The notes under the pieces were generated by a model, which did no database searches, had not been told where the DNA came from, and saw only the letters and a program-made list of their open reading frames with translations. This document shows, one piece after another, positions 1 to 7,540 of a DNA stretch of 8,284 bases. Where the stretch lies: NCBI GenBank assembly GCA_003567135.1, contig PXAI01000239.1:1-8284 (forward strand). Reading direction: 5' to 3'. How positions within the stretch are numbered: position 1 is the stretch's first letter; each line of letters opens with the position of its first letter. The position numbers and the translations under genes were made by a program. Origin of the DNA: Balneolia bacterium. Lineage in GTDB: Bacteria; Bacteroidota; Rhodothermia; Balneolales; Cyclonatronaceae.

Positions 1-380
1 ATGTTTCCGTCGTTTACCGATCTGCGGTGGAGTATAAACAGGGAGTCGGTAGTGCGAAGCTCGGGAGCTGCAAAAACGGTGGCACCTTCCGAAATTAGCT
101 CGGAATGCCGGAACCGGCCCTGATCCACAATTTGCCAGGATTCTGTAAACCGGGTTAGCTGGCGGCGCGCTTCCGGGCCAATCGTGAACCGGTTCGTTGT
201 GGCGTCAAAATCGGCGACGGCGGTAACGATACTCCAGTTTTGAGCTGATCCGGCATACTGACGCGAAATCTCTGAAAGTTCGGCTGCCGCAAACTCCACG
301 GAGTCCTGTGCAGAAGCGGAATTGGTTCCAGCCGATACCATCACAAAAAAGCAGATCAAAGTAGAAATGATTTTCCTCAT
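1..380 (-). CDS. Exported protein of unknown function, C-terminus beyond window
   Basis: The reading frame is open for 126 codons from the ATG at 378-380 (complement) to the window edge, so the gene is truncated here. The start MRKIISTLICFFVMVSA is a typical signal peptide: two basic residues, a hydrophobic core, then a small-residue stretch with likely cleavage near SASA/QD. The mature part begins DSVEFAAAELSEISRQYAG and continues with mixed polar sequence. I do not recognise a family. The start codon overlaps the stop codon of the upstream histidine kinase as ATGA, and a good Shine-Dalgarno lies 8 nt upstream, so the two are almost certainly co-transcribed and translationally coupled. By inference the product is a periplasmic or outer-membrane protein that works with, or is controlled alongside, the sensor kinase. 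It could instead be an unrelated passenger. Existence of the gene is well supported; its function is not. Confidence 0.85.
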   Translation of the reverse strand, partial: MRKIISTLICFFVMVSAGTNSASAQDSVEFAAAELSEISRQYAGSAQNWSIVTAVADFDATTNRFTIGPEARRQLTRFTESWQIVDQGRFRHSELISEGATVFAAPELRTTDSLFILHRRSVNDGN

Positions 381-2464
381 ACGGCCGGCTCCTGTTTAGC
401 TTTAAGCGGGATTTTCGCCGTAAACCGGCTGCCGATTTTCTCGTTCGATTCCACCGAAATGGAACCACCGTGCTTGAGCAGGATTTCTCTCACATAAGGG
501 AGTCCGAGCCCGGTTCCCTGCTTCTGGCGGTGATCTTTAATCCTGTAGAATTTTCTGAAGATTTCCTCCTGATATTCCCTGGAAATCCCGTATCCATAAT
601 CGGTTACTTTAATGGCCGCCATGGGGTTTTGAGCATCGGATGAATCCAGTGAGAGCGAGATATCTATCGTTCTGTTCTCCGGGCCGTATTTGATGGCGTT
701 TGAAAGCAGATTTCTGATCACATCCCCCATCAGCTCGCGGGATGCGTAGCTCTCCGGAATATTTTCGTCGATTTCCAGATTGAATGCGAGGTTTTCCTTA
801 GTGAGTCCGGGCTTCATCGTCTGGCAGATATTCTTCAGAAGGTCCGGAAGGCTGAATTTCTCCATTTCAATTCTGGCAGAATCGGCCTCCAGTTTGGCAA
901 CTTTCAGGAAGCGGTTGATCAGATCGAACATCTGGTTTGAACCTTCGAACATCACTTTGTAAAACTCTTCTGCCTCTTCTTTGCTCACTTCATCATTGAG
1001 AAGCATTTCCGAAACTCCGCGAATTCCGGTCAGCGGATTGCGAAGTTCGTGCATGATAATATTGATCATTTCGGTGCGCATCCGGTCGACTTTCCGCTCC
1101 TGGGATATGTCGTGAAGCAGCAGCTGGCCACTGATAAGCTTATTATCACGATCCCTGATTTCAACCTTGTGTAAATTGAAAAACCGCTCCGCTTCACCGG
1201 GAAGAATCACGTTCAACTCGCCCGATTCACGATAAATTTCCAGATGTCTGCGCCTGGTTTTATCCTCTTTTTTCACCGAATAACTCAGGTTCCGGTATCC
1301 CATCAGCTGATCAAGGTTTAATACCGGTTGATCCTCAGCAAGCTTTTCGAGTAGCTCTTTCAGGCGGACGTTCGTGAACGTGAAAGCGCCAGCGGAATCA
1401 AAGTTTGCGATCATATCCGAAGCGTGATACATCAGCAGCTCGTTTTGCTGCTGCTCTTTGATAATTTTTTCGGCATTTATCTGCTGATAGTGAAGCAGTT
1501 TCTCGCGAATGAACTCCATCTTCGAGGAAACGGCCGAAAGTTCCGGCAGCGAAAGCGGTGTAAATGGCTGATCAAATTTGTTATCCGCGAACGGCTCCAC
1601 ATCAGAAATAAACTGATCGACCGGTTTTTTCAACTGACTGAAAAGTCCCCAGGCCACAAAGCCGATCAGCAGAAACGCGGCGCCTGAAACCCATAATCCC
1701 TGGATAAAAATCTGCCGGCTCGGCCCCATAATACGCTCCGGATCGACATAAAACGTGTACATGCCCTGAATGAGCCCGAACGGTGACGCTACCAGAAGGC
1801 GCCGGCCATCATTTGTTTCGGTAAATCCAATGCGCGTAAGGCTTTCGTATGAAATTCGCTCCGGCACATTATCGAGCTCAGAAAGCCAGGCGCCATCGGG
1901 AAACCAGAGTACCTGTTCTGCCCCAACGCCCAGATTATCGCTGAGCAAAAGCTGGTGCAGATCGTAGGCATCAAACAGTGCCAGCACGGCAAATTCGGCA
2001 CCACCGGCATTCAGTTCGCGTTCAATCAGAAAGCGCTCGGTGCTTACATCCCAGGATAATCTGGTGGCGTCGAGAGTGCGAAGCCTGCTTACCGTGGGCT
2101 GATTCATTTCAGGATTTTCATCGCGGTAGCCGCTGCGCCTGAATTCAGCAAATTCGCCCGACTCCTTTTCCACCACCCGTACAACCAGCAGTTCGCGCGT
2201 TACCGCAGCAATATTGGAAAACGTGATTTCAGAAACTTCAGGACCATCAAATACCCGGTTTTCAAATTCCTGCACCGAGGCAGCCCAGCTGTGAATCAGC
2301 GTTTCTGCATCACGGATTTTTTGCTGCTGATATTCAACGATGAAAGAGCGGCGGTCATCCAGAATCGCCTCCTCATAGGCAGGCCGGATACCGAGCCAGA
2401 GCAACGCAGAAACCCCAACGAAGACAATGAATAAAACGAATAAAAATCTAACTGACAGCGACAT
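377..2464 (-). CDS. Membrane-bound sensor histidine kinase with PAS-like domain
   Basis: This 695-residue protein is a two-component sensor kinase of the inner membrane. A first membrane segment lies at about residues 7-26 and a second at about 255-276, leaving a periplasmic sensor region of about 225 residues that I cannot assign to a named domain. A linker (about 277-340) and a PAS-like domain (about 341-455) follow. The kinase core is complete: H-box MHELRNPLTG with phospho-accepting His472, N-box around Asn585/Asn589 in RNLLSNAIKYGP, G1 DYGYGI (622-627), F-box FRKFYRI and G2 GTGLGL (650-655). The enzyme should autophosphorylate His472 from ATP and pass the phosphate to a response regulator, which is not in the window. 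The next gene overlaps it by 4 bases and encodes an exported protein. The start is supported by immediate onset of the first membrane segment and a weak GGAA about 8 nt upstream. The signal sensed is unknown. Confidence 0.95.
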   Translation of the reverse strand: MSLSVRFLFVLFIVFVGVSALLWLGIRPAYEEAILDDRRSFIVEYQQQKIRDAETLIHSWAASVQEFENRVFDGPEVSEITFSNIAAVTRELLVVRVVEKESGEFAEFRRSGYRDENPEMNQPTVSRLRTLDATRLSWDVSTERFLIERELNAGGAEFAVLALFDAYDLHQLLLSDNLGVGAEQVLWFPDGAWLSELDNVPERISYESLTRIGFTETNDGRRLLVASPFGLIQGMYTFYVDPERIMGPSRQIFIQGLWVSGAAFLLIGFVAWGLFSQLKKPVDQFISDVEPFADNKFDQPFTPLSLPELSAVSSKMEFIREKLLHYQQINAEKIIKEQQQNELLMYHASDMIANFDSAGAFTFTNVRLKELLEKLAEDQPVLNLDQLMGYRNLSYSVKKEDKTRRRHLEIYRESGELNVILPGEAERFFNLHKVEIRDRDNKLISGQLLLHDISQERKVDRMRTEMINIIMHELRNPLTGIRGVSEMLLNDEVSKEEAEEFYKVMFEGSNQMFDLINRFLKVAKLEADSARIEMEKFSLPDLLKNICQTMKPGLTKENLAFNLEIDENIPESYASRELMGDVIRNLLSNAIKYGPENRTIDISLSLDSSDAQNPMAAIKVTDYGYGISREYQEEIFRKFYRIKDHRQKQGTGLGLPYVREILLKHGGSISVESNEKIGSRFTAKIPLKAKQEPAV
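389..393 (-). promoter_or_regulatory. Shine-Dalgarno AGGAG inside the kinase 3' end
   Basis: On the complementary strand AGGAG sits 8 nt before the ATG of the exported protein, within the last codons of the histidine kinase gene. It fixes the start of the downstream gene and, with the ATGA overlap, indicates translational coupling. It stands out because most other starts in this window have no recognisable Shine-Dalgarno. Confidence 0.7.
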
Positions 2465-2499
2465 GCTGTTTCCAAACTGTAATGTCCTGGTTTTGGCGA

Positions 2500-2531
2500 C
2501 AAACTTAATTTGAAATATACAGCTTAGACAA
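2500..2531 (-). promoter_or_regulatory. Candidate Bacteroidota-type promoter for the kinase operon
   Basis: On the complementary strand TAAGTTTG (2500-2507) matches the TAnnTTTG -7 element used by the primary sigma factor of Bacteroidota, with TTG (2529-2531) 21 nt upstream, slightly longer than the usual spacing. Transcription would start close to 2490-2495, leaving a short leader before the kinase ATG at 2464. The match is by eye only. Confidence 0.35.
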
Positions 2532-2686
2532 CAGAATATATATTCGAATTACTTTTAGCTCAGTAGGTTAGTATTAAAAAGATTGAAGTAAAGGAATTGC
2601 TGTCGCGGGTAAAAAATAATGAAATACCCAAAAAAGTTTGACCCAATCGCCCCTCAACCAACCATTTCATTTATCAGCGCTTACGC

Positions 2687-2717
2687 TTGCCTGCTAATCA
2701 GCTAAAAATTATTTTAG
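2687..2717 (+). promoter_or_regulatory. Candidate promoter for the PotD-like gene
   Basis: TTG (2687-2689) is followed after 20 nt by TATTTTAG (2710-2717), one mismatch from TAnnTTTG. It lies 40 nt upstream of the ATG at 2758. It occupies the divergent region (2465-2757) between the kinase and the binding-protein gene. That region is otherwise A/T-rich and shows no coding potential, and no Shine-Dalgarno precedes the ATG. The call is tentative. Confidence 0.35.
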
Positions 2718-2757
2718 ACTCTCATTTCCGAATCATCACGCTAAATTTCCTGATCCC

Positions 2758-3804
2758 ATGAAAAAAACAGGGCTTGTTTTCATCGTCGTTTTAATGGTTG
2801 CCCTTTCCTGTGCCGGGCCGCAGGAGCATCCTTATGAAATGACCGACCGGCTGAATTTCTACAACTGGTCGTATTACATCGCCGATGAAACCATTCCGGG
2901 ATTTGAGGAGGAATTTGGCGTGAGGGTCAGATACGATAATTTTTCCAGTAATGATGAGCTTTTGGCCAAGCTTCAGGCCGGTGGCAGCGGATACGACCTG
3001 ATCGTGCCAAGTGACTACATGGTCGAAATTATGATCCGGCAGGGTTTACTTGAAGAGCTCAACTTTGATAACATCCCGAATATCGAAAACATAAATCCCC
3101 GGTTCAGAAACATGCCTTTTGATCCTGAGGGGCGCTATTCTGTTCCCTATCAGTGGGGAACCGGCGGGCTTGGCATAAACACGCGATATGTGACCGAAGA
3201 GGTAACCAGCTGGGATGTTTTGTGGGATGAGCGCTACCGAAACAGGATTTCAATTATCGACAATATGCGCAGCGGCCTGGTTCCGGCGCTTATCAGGCTG
3301 GGGTATTCGATTAACACAACCGATCCGGATGAAATCAACGAAGCGCGGGATCTGATGATTGAGCAAAAAGAGCTCGTGAGAACCTACTCCAGCGAAACGT
3401 ATATCGACTTGCTGAAGTCCGGCGACATCTGGATCGCATACGGCTGGAGCGGCGATATTTATCAGGTAGCGCGGGAAAATCCGGACGTGATTTACGTAAT
3501 TCCGGAAGAAGGAACCTACGTTTGGGTGGATAATATGGCCATCCCGAAAGGCGCCCGAAACCGCTACACCGCCGAGAAGTTTATCGACTATGTGCTCAGG
3601 CCCGATGTCGGAGCCGGCATCTCGAACTACACGTGGTACTCAACACCAAACGACGTGGCCAAACCGCTGATCGAAGATCACATGCTCGAAGATCCGGGTG
3701 TATATCCACCAGATGAAGTGCTCGAAAACGCAGAATTTCTGCAGGATGTAGGCGAAGCAACGCGCCTGTTCAACCGGGCATGGAATGAGGTTAAATCACA
3801 CTGA
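2758..3804 (+). CDS. potD: PotD/PotF-like spermidine/putrescine-binding lipoprotein
   Basis: The 348-residue product has the length and collinear motifs of the polyamine-binding component of ABC importers. It starts with a lipoprotein signal, MKKTGLVFIVVLMVALSC, with Cys18 as the lipidated residue (the -3 to -1 residues A-L-S are slightly non-canonical). Family landmarks follow in order: LNFYNWSYYI (32-41), AGGSGYDLIVPSDY (74-87), YSVPYQWGTGGLGIN (127-141), a DN pair at 168-169, YGWSGD (228-233), WVDNMAIP (256-263) and LQDVG (328-332). Aromatic and acidic ligand residues known from E. coli PotD have counterparts at Trp37, Tyr87, Trp230, Trp256 and Asp258. The PotD glutamate Glu171 appears to be replaced by Ser172. 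No potA, potB or potC lies in the window, so the transporter partners are elsewhere or this is a stand-alone binding protein. Exact ligand (putrescine, spermidine or other) cannot be read from the sequence. Confidence 0.9.
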   Translation: MKKTGLVFIVVLMVALSCAGPQEHPYEMTDRLNFYNWSYYIADETIPGFEEEFGVRVRYDNFSSNDELLAKLQAGGSGYDLIVPSDYMVEIMIRQGLLEELNFDNIPNIENINPRFRNMPFDPEGRYSVPYQWGTGGLGINTRYVTEEVTSWDVLWDERYRNRISIIDNMRSGLVPALIRLGYSINTTDPDEINEARDLMIEQKELVRTYSSETYIDLLKSGDIWIAYGWSGDIYQVARENPDVIYVIPEEGTYVWVDNMAIPKGARNRYTAEKFIDYVLRPDVGAGISNYTWYSTPNDVAKPLIEDHMLEDPGVYPPDEVLENAEFLQDVGEATRLFNRAWNEVKSH

Positions 3805-3860
3805 TTTTTCAAATTTACTGCAGGATCAATTCCACCCTGTAATGTTTAAACATGATGATC

Positions 3861-4508
3861 ATGAAATCCGCCGGTTTATTTTTGAGTTGGATGATTCTCT
3901 TATCGATGAGCACTGAGTCGCTTTTAGATTAGGATACCTTCCATCTGTCGAAAAACGGCGTGACGATAGTTTGCACCGGTGCGGAAGTCGGTGATTCGGG
4001 CGAAATAAACGGCATCACATACACCAAACGAACACGGGATCAGATTACGCACGAAAACGCGGCCACCACGTGCACAAGCGGCATCACTGATATGAGCGAA
4101 CTCTTTATGGTTGACCTGTTTGATGAGGATGATGAAAACCGAGCCAGTTTCAACTATGACATCAGTAACTGGGATGTATCTTCAGTGACCGACATGAGCG
4201 CCATGTTTGCCATTGGTTTCGGCGAAAGCAGTTTCAATGCGGATATTGCAACATGGGATGTCTCCTCGGTAACATCGATGCGAGAAATGTTTCAGGGCGC
4301 AAACAGTTTCAACGCAAATCTCAGCCGCTGGGATGTCTCATCCGTAACCGACATGAGCCAGATGTTCTTTGGCGCCGAAAATTTTAATCAGGATTTAAGC
4401 CGCTGGTGCGTGAAGAACATCCCCGAAAAGCCGGAACAGTTTATAAACCTGTTTTATCCCGAAGATAAATTGCCGAAATGGGGATCGTGTTCATGGATTG
4501 ATGATTGA
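3861..4508 (+). pseudogene. DUF285 (BspA-like) surface protein interrupted by an in-frame TAG
   Basis: An ATG at 3861 opens a typical signal peptide, MKSAGLFLSWMILLSMS, which runs 23 codons to a TAG at 3930-3932. In the same frame the sequence continues DTFHLSKNGVTIVCTGAEVG and stays open to the TGA at 4506-4508 (191 codons). The region just after the TAG is what I expect for the conserved N-terminus of these exported proteins, so the true gene spans the stop. The mature part has a cysteine pair (VC..TC) and three DUF285 repeats starting at about 4149, 4233 and 4308 (28, 25 and 25 residues; core W-DVSSVTDMS-MF), a fourth partial repeat, and a short WCVKNIPEKPEQF tail. An uninterrupted frame can also be read from a GTG at 3960, but it lacks any export signal or ribosome site. 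A single C-to-T change from CAG (Gln) would create the TAG. DUF285 proteins are surface or secreted repeat proteins, often proposed to act in adhesion. The gene starts 56 bp after the PotD-like stop. Confidence 0.75.
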
Positions 4509-4534
4509 TTACGGATTATTGGCTATTGGGGTAT
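4500..4534 (+). repeat. Period-7 GATTNNN tract at the DUF285 gene stop
   Basis: GATT-type units fall at 4500, 4507, 4514, 4521 and 4528, exactly 7 nt apart, beginning inside the last codons of the DUF285 gene and covering its TGA. The tract runs directly into the 83-bp block shared with 7374-7449. Confidence 0.6.
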
Positions 4535-4601
4535 CGAAGAGTTGCGGGGGAATAAGAGTTGCGGGTTTCGGGTTGCGCGTTTCGCTGATTTTCGAATTCA
4601 A
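4519..4601 (+). repeat. Repeat block A, copy 1
   Basis: This 83-bp block matches 7374-7449 with two substitutions (4525, 4529) and one 7-base length difference. Its core is itself period-7: units GAGTTGC, GGGTTTC, GGGTTGC and GCGTTTC begin at 4556, 4563, 4570 and 4577. It starts 11 nt after the DUF285 stop codon. Short frames read through it are an artefact of the repeat. Confidence 0.85.
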
Positions 4602-4609
4602 ATATCATC

Positions 4610-4637
4610 GCCCATTGGTGTCATCCCGCAATTGGGC
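4610..4637. repeat. Imperfect hairpin between repeat blocks A and B
   Basis: GCCCATTG (4610-4617) pairs with CAATTGGGC (4629-4637) with one bulged base, leaving an 11-nt loop. It fills the centre of the compact element, at the position where the second copy carries about 520 bp of other palindromes. No T-run follows, so it is not a canonical terminator. Confidence 0.45.
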
Positions 4638-4656
4638 TGTTTTCGATACACCTCTT

Positions 4657-4744
4657 TTGCTACAGACGTGTTGCTCCATCCGGAGCAAGTTCTGCGACCG
4701 GCGGTGATCTTCGAATCCGAAAAAAATCTAAAATCACTAATCGC
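4657..4744 (+). repeat. Repeat block B, copy 1, with TTGCTCC/GGAGCAA hairpin
   Basis: This block is nearly identical to 7973-8057 and structurally matches 7798-7880. It opens TTGCTACAGACG, then forms a perfect 7-bp stem (4671-4677 with 4682-4688, loop ATCC), followed by GTTCTGCGACCGGC, a GATCTTCGAATCC stretch, an A-run and the start of a heptad array. The layout resembles REP-like palindromic units. No transposase is present, so it would be non-autonomous. Confidence 0.85.
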
Positions 4745-4766
4745 CCATCACCGATCTGAAATCCAT
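4725..4766 (+). repeat. Six-unit AATCNNN heptad array, copy 1
   Basis: Six consecutive 7-base units of the form (A/C/G)ATCNNN begin at 4725 and end at 4766. The same six units in the same order, with few substitutions, occur at 7863-7904. Relative to the GATTNNN tract at 4500-4534 it is in inverted orientation, so the element is bounded by inverted heptad arrays. From 4767 to the next start codon (4869) I see only T-rich sequence, with no convincing promoter or Shine-Dalgarno. Confidence 0.75.
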
Positions 4767-4868
4767 CCCCTCTTCTAAATTGCGTTTTGTTTTTTGCCGG
4801 GCTTTGTGGAATTTCTTTCACTGTTTTTTTCGGCTGTTTATCAGGTTACTTAACATTAACTCCTGCTC

Positions 4869-7373
4869 ATGTTTTTATCATCCCAGTTGCGATTTTTTTC
4901 AGCGCTATTTGTCTTTCTTTTTCTCTTTTCATCTGAGATTTTTGCTCAGGTCACCGGCGAATTTCATGAACGGTATTACACCGTCAGCAACCCGAATGGC
5001 GTTTATGGTTTTCAGGAATATGCCAGCCCCACATTTCAGCAGGATATTGTCTCGCAATCAGATACGGAGACTGTAATTAGGGTTCGAACGGCTTTAAGGG
5101 CGCCACAGCAAATGAACAGCACTTTTCCGGTGACCGGGCTGAGTGATGATTTTGACCAGTACCTTGGCTCCACACGATGGATTCAAAGCGATGATTCCCG
5201 TATCGCAGAAATTGCTGATCAGATTCTGGCGGATCATCCTTCGGATAATCTTCATGATATCGTATATCAGGTTATGGTTTGGAACGCCCGTCACCTGCAG
5301 TATGGTGATCCTTCCGGTATTCATGATGCGATTTACGCGCTCGAAAACCGTGTGGTAAACTGCATCGGGTTTGCGCATCTGCCGGCTGCAATTTTGCGTC
5401 ATTTGGGCATTCCGGCGCGCGTAGTCCGGACTTTCGTGTCGCGCTATCCGGGATTTTCGCGGCATTACCTGCTCGAAGTCTACTATCCGGAAGAAGATGT
5501 CTGGCTGACGCTCGAGCCGCAAACTGTTAGTGCTCCGTTTGATTTCAACGTATTTTTGTATCACGATTCTGACTGGAACCAGCAAAAGCATCTCGAAAGC
5601 CGTGCGTTCAGCCTTGATCCGCAAACCACCGTCAGACTCGGAATGCTGTCTGATTTGCCGGAAGTGCACGAAGCCACCCAGCTTGATCGTCCGGAGCCCG
5701 AGTGGGCCAGATCACGGCGGGTGATGGGGACGAGCGCAACATCACACGGAAACCTGATGGCCGGCCTGAGTTACGGGCTTAACATCCGGGCAGGAGATTA
5801 TCCCGGAAGCACCCATGGCGATAACCTGAAAATTCAGATCTGGGAGCAGCAAAATTCGGGCGCCTCGCTCATTCAGAAACTGAATCCTTCTGAAGATATC
5901 GATGAATCATTCACGCTGAATGAACGCTATTTTACACGCCGCATGCCGCTCAGGCTTGCCAGTCTTGTTACATCATTTGGATCACAATACGGGTTTACGC
6001 AGGCACCTTTGGCTATGAGCGATCGTTTTCTGGTAATTCGTTTGAATGGATACACCTATCAGGTTGCTGATCCGGCAGCTCATAACGGTATACGATTTGT
6101 CAATGGCCCGCTCGTAATTTATGAAAAACAGCAAGATGGCAGCTGGGAATATCAAAGCACGTTTCGCTATCCGGATTCCTGGTACATCGACGGTAATGCG
6201 GCGAAAGGAGCGTTTACGTTTTCGCCGGATGGATCACTTTTTATTGCTGGCGCATCATCCCTGATACAGCTTAGATTCTCGAATAACCGCTGGACGCCGA
6301 CCATTGCAGCGCCGAGAAACCCCAAAGCCATTTCACAGTTTGAGGACAGAAATTCTGTGTCAATTGCCTTAAACGAGGCTGGCGGCCGGCTGGTAATCGG
6401 CGCATCGGGTGAATTTCAGGAGGGCCGCCACGATCCCTGGGAGCCGGAGGATTCCGGTTTTATTGAGGTCTTCAAAAAAAGCGGCAACAGCTGGGAAAGC
6501 GCCGGAATTTTCAGGCCCGAAGAAGGCCATTACGGGGATCAGTTTGGGTTCAGCGTTGCCATATCGGGAAACCGTATTGTGGCCGGGGCTCCGTTCAATA
6601 ACGCTCAGGGAGCCGAAGCCGGAGCGGCTTATGTTTTTGAGGAGGATATTTTTTCGGGCAACATCACTGAGCGAGCTGTATTGCGTGCTCAGGATACTAT
6701 CGCAGAAGATCAGTTTGGCGGCCGGGTCCTTATAGACGGGATGCAGGTTTTTGTAAGCGCACATCAGAAAGCAACCGCTCTGGCAAACCGTGGCGGCGGC
6801 GCCTACCTTTTTGAACTTGAGCCGGGAGGTGAGTGGGCTGGAAAAAAGCTCTTTACTCCGGGCAGGGAAATCAAGAACAGCTTCAGCAGAGGAATGAATA
6901 CGCACCTGATCAATGCGGGATTCATGATGGGCTTCTGGGATGGACAGTTGATTCTGGGTGCACCCGGCAACTTCACCTGGCCCGAATACACCGCAAACAG
7001 CTACGGATCGTACTACTTTTTTGATCTCCCTGAAAATCCGGGGCATCCCCTTATGGTGAATGCCGACCAGCCCGTAACAACGGTCATTCAAAACATCGCC
7101 CCCAACCCGATGTTTTCTGCAGCGAATATTCACTTTGAAGTTTCAGAGCAAAAAAATATTACGCTCACCGTGCTGAACCCAAATGACAGCAATTCATACA
7201 CTCTCTACGAAGGCGAACTCTCCCACGGCACGTATCAAATCAGGCTGGATACGCTGACCCTCCCGAAAACAGAGCTCCGGCTAACCCTCGGGTGGGTATC
7301 AAAAGACGGAACCAAATATTCAGATCAGGTATCATTTTTAGTTCTTGATCCGGATGAGGATGAGGTGTTTTAA
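4869..7373 (+). CDS. Exported transglutaminase-like / FG-GAP beta-propeller protein with T9SS-type C-terminus
   Basis: The 834-residue product begins with a signal peptide (MFLSSQLRFFSALFVFLFLF, likely cut after IFA at residue 26). An in-frame TAA at 4857 makes this ATG the first possible start; no Shine-Dalgarno is visible. A transglutaminase-like cysteine domain follows at about 110-225: VVNCIGFAHLPAAILRHLGIPARVV holds nucleophile Cys165, SRHYLLEVYY holds His199, and WLTLEPQ puts Glu216 where the family usually has Asp. Residues about 360-720 look like FG-GAP/integrin-type propeller blades (for example DQFGFSVAISGNRIVAGAP at 557-575, and GGAYLFEL and LILGAPG nearby). The end (about 742-827, NIAPNPMFSAANIHFEV onward) resembles a divergent type A sorting domain of the type IX secretion system. 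The likely role is an exported or surface-bound peptidase or crosslinking-type enzyme, but the substrate is unknown. Both flanks carry the same repeat family. Confidence 0.85.
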   Translation: MFLSSQLRFFSALFVFLFLFSSEIFAQVTGEFHERYYTVSNPNGVYGFQEYASPTFQQDIVSQSDTETVIRVRTALRAPQQMNSTFPVTGLSDDFDQYLGSTRWIQSDDSRIAEIADQILADHPSDNLHDIVYQVMVWNARHLQYGDPSGIHDAIYALENRVVNCIGFAHLPAAILRHLGIPARVVRTFVSRYPGFSRHYLLEVYYPEEDVWLTLEPQTVSAPFDFNVFLYHDSDWNQQKHLESRAFSLDPQTTVRLGMLSDLPEVHEATQLDRPEPEWARSRRVMGTSATSHGNLMAGLSYGLNIRAGDYPGSTHGDNLKIQIWEQQNSGASLIQKLNPSEDIDESFTLNERYFTRRMPLRLASLVTSFGSQYGFTQAPLAMSDRFLVIRLNGYTYQVADPAAHNGIRFVNGPLVIYEKQQDGSWEYQSTFRYPDSWYIDGNAAKGAFTFSPDGSLFIAGASSLIQLRFSNNRWTPTIAAPRNPKAISQFEDRNSVSIALNEAGGRLVIGASGEFQEGRHDPWEPEDSGFIEVFKKSGNSWESAGIFRPEEGHYGDQFGFSVAISGNRIVAGAPFNNAQGAEAGAAYVFEEDIFSGNITERAVLRAQDTIAEDQFGGRVLIDGMQVFVSAHQKATALANRGGGAYLFELEPGGEWAGKKLFTPGREIKNSFSRGMNTHLINAGFMMGFWDGQLILGAPGNFTWPEYTANSYGSYYFFDLPENPGHPLMVNADQPVTTVIQNIAPNPMFSAANIHFEVSEQKNITLTVLNPNDSNSYTLYEGELSHGTYQIRLDTLTLPKTELRLTLGWVSKDGTKYSDQVSFLVLDPDEDEVF

Positions 7374-7449
7374 TTGGCTGTTGAGGTATCGAAGAGTTGC
7401 GGGGGAATAAGAGTTTCGGGTTGCGCGTTTCGCTGATTTTCGAATTCAA
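7374..7449 (+). repeat. Repeat block A, copy 2
   Basis: This block begins at the first base after the TAA of the transglutaminase-like gene and matches 4519-4601 except for two substitutions and the loss of exactly one 7-base unit (GAGTTTC, GGGTTGC and GCGTTTC at 7411, 7418 and 7425). It opens an 805-bp stretch (7374-8178) without a credible gene, filled with palindromic repeats. Confidence 0.85.
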
Positions 7450-7470
7450 TGCCAGCGGTCCAATCCAAAA

Positions 7471-7488
7471 GAACCCTAAAAAGGGTTC
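7471..7488. repeat. Hairpin GAACCC/GGGTTC
   Basis: A perfect 6-bp stem with a TAAAAA loop lies about 100 nt after the transglutaminase-like stop. It lacks a following T-run, so it is a weak terminator candidate at best. It is the first of a chain of palindromes. Confidence 0.5.
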
Positions 7489-7498
7489 AACACCAGTA

Positions 7499-7519
7499 AC
7501 CCCGCATCGCATGCGGGGT
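7499..7519. repeat. REP-like palindrome, 9-bp stem
   Basis: ACCCCGCAT pairs perfectly with ATGCGGGGT around a CGC loop. Strong GC-rich palindromes of this kind are typical of REP elements. No associated transposase is in the window. Confidence 0.65.
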
Positions 7520-7540
7520 GTAAAGACCGCAAAGAACACG

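Noticed and set aside
2556..2571. TAGCTCAGTAGGTTAG resembles a tRNA D-arm.
   Set aside because: No acceptor stem, anticodon arm or T-arm (GGTTCRA-type) follows at the right distance; a chance match in an A/T-rich promoter region.
4500..4766. CRISPR-like array.
   Set aside because: Units are 7 bases with no spacers and no cas genes; the period does not fit.
5094..5669. 191-codon open frame on the complementary strand.
   Set aside because: Antisense shadow of the transglutaminase domain, whose catalytic motifs are on the plus strand.
6369..7133. 254-codon open frame on the complementary strand.
   Set aside because: Lies fully inside the transglutaminase/FG-GAP gene, with low-complexity content and no recognisable domain or start signals.
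7471..7488. Intrinsic terminator of the transglutaminase-like gene.
   Set aside because: Short 6-bp stem with no T-run on either side.
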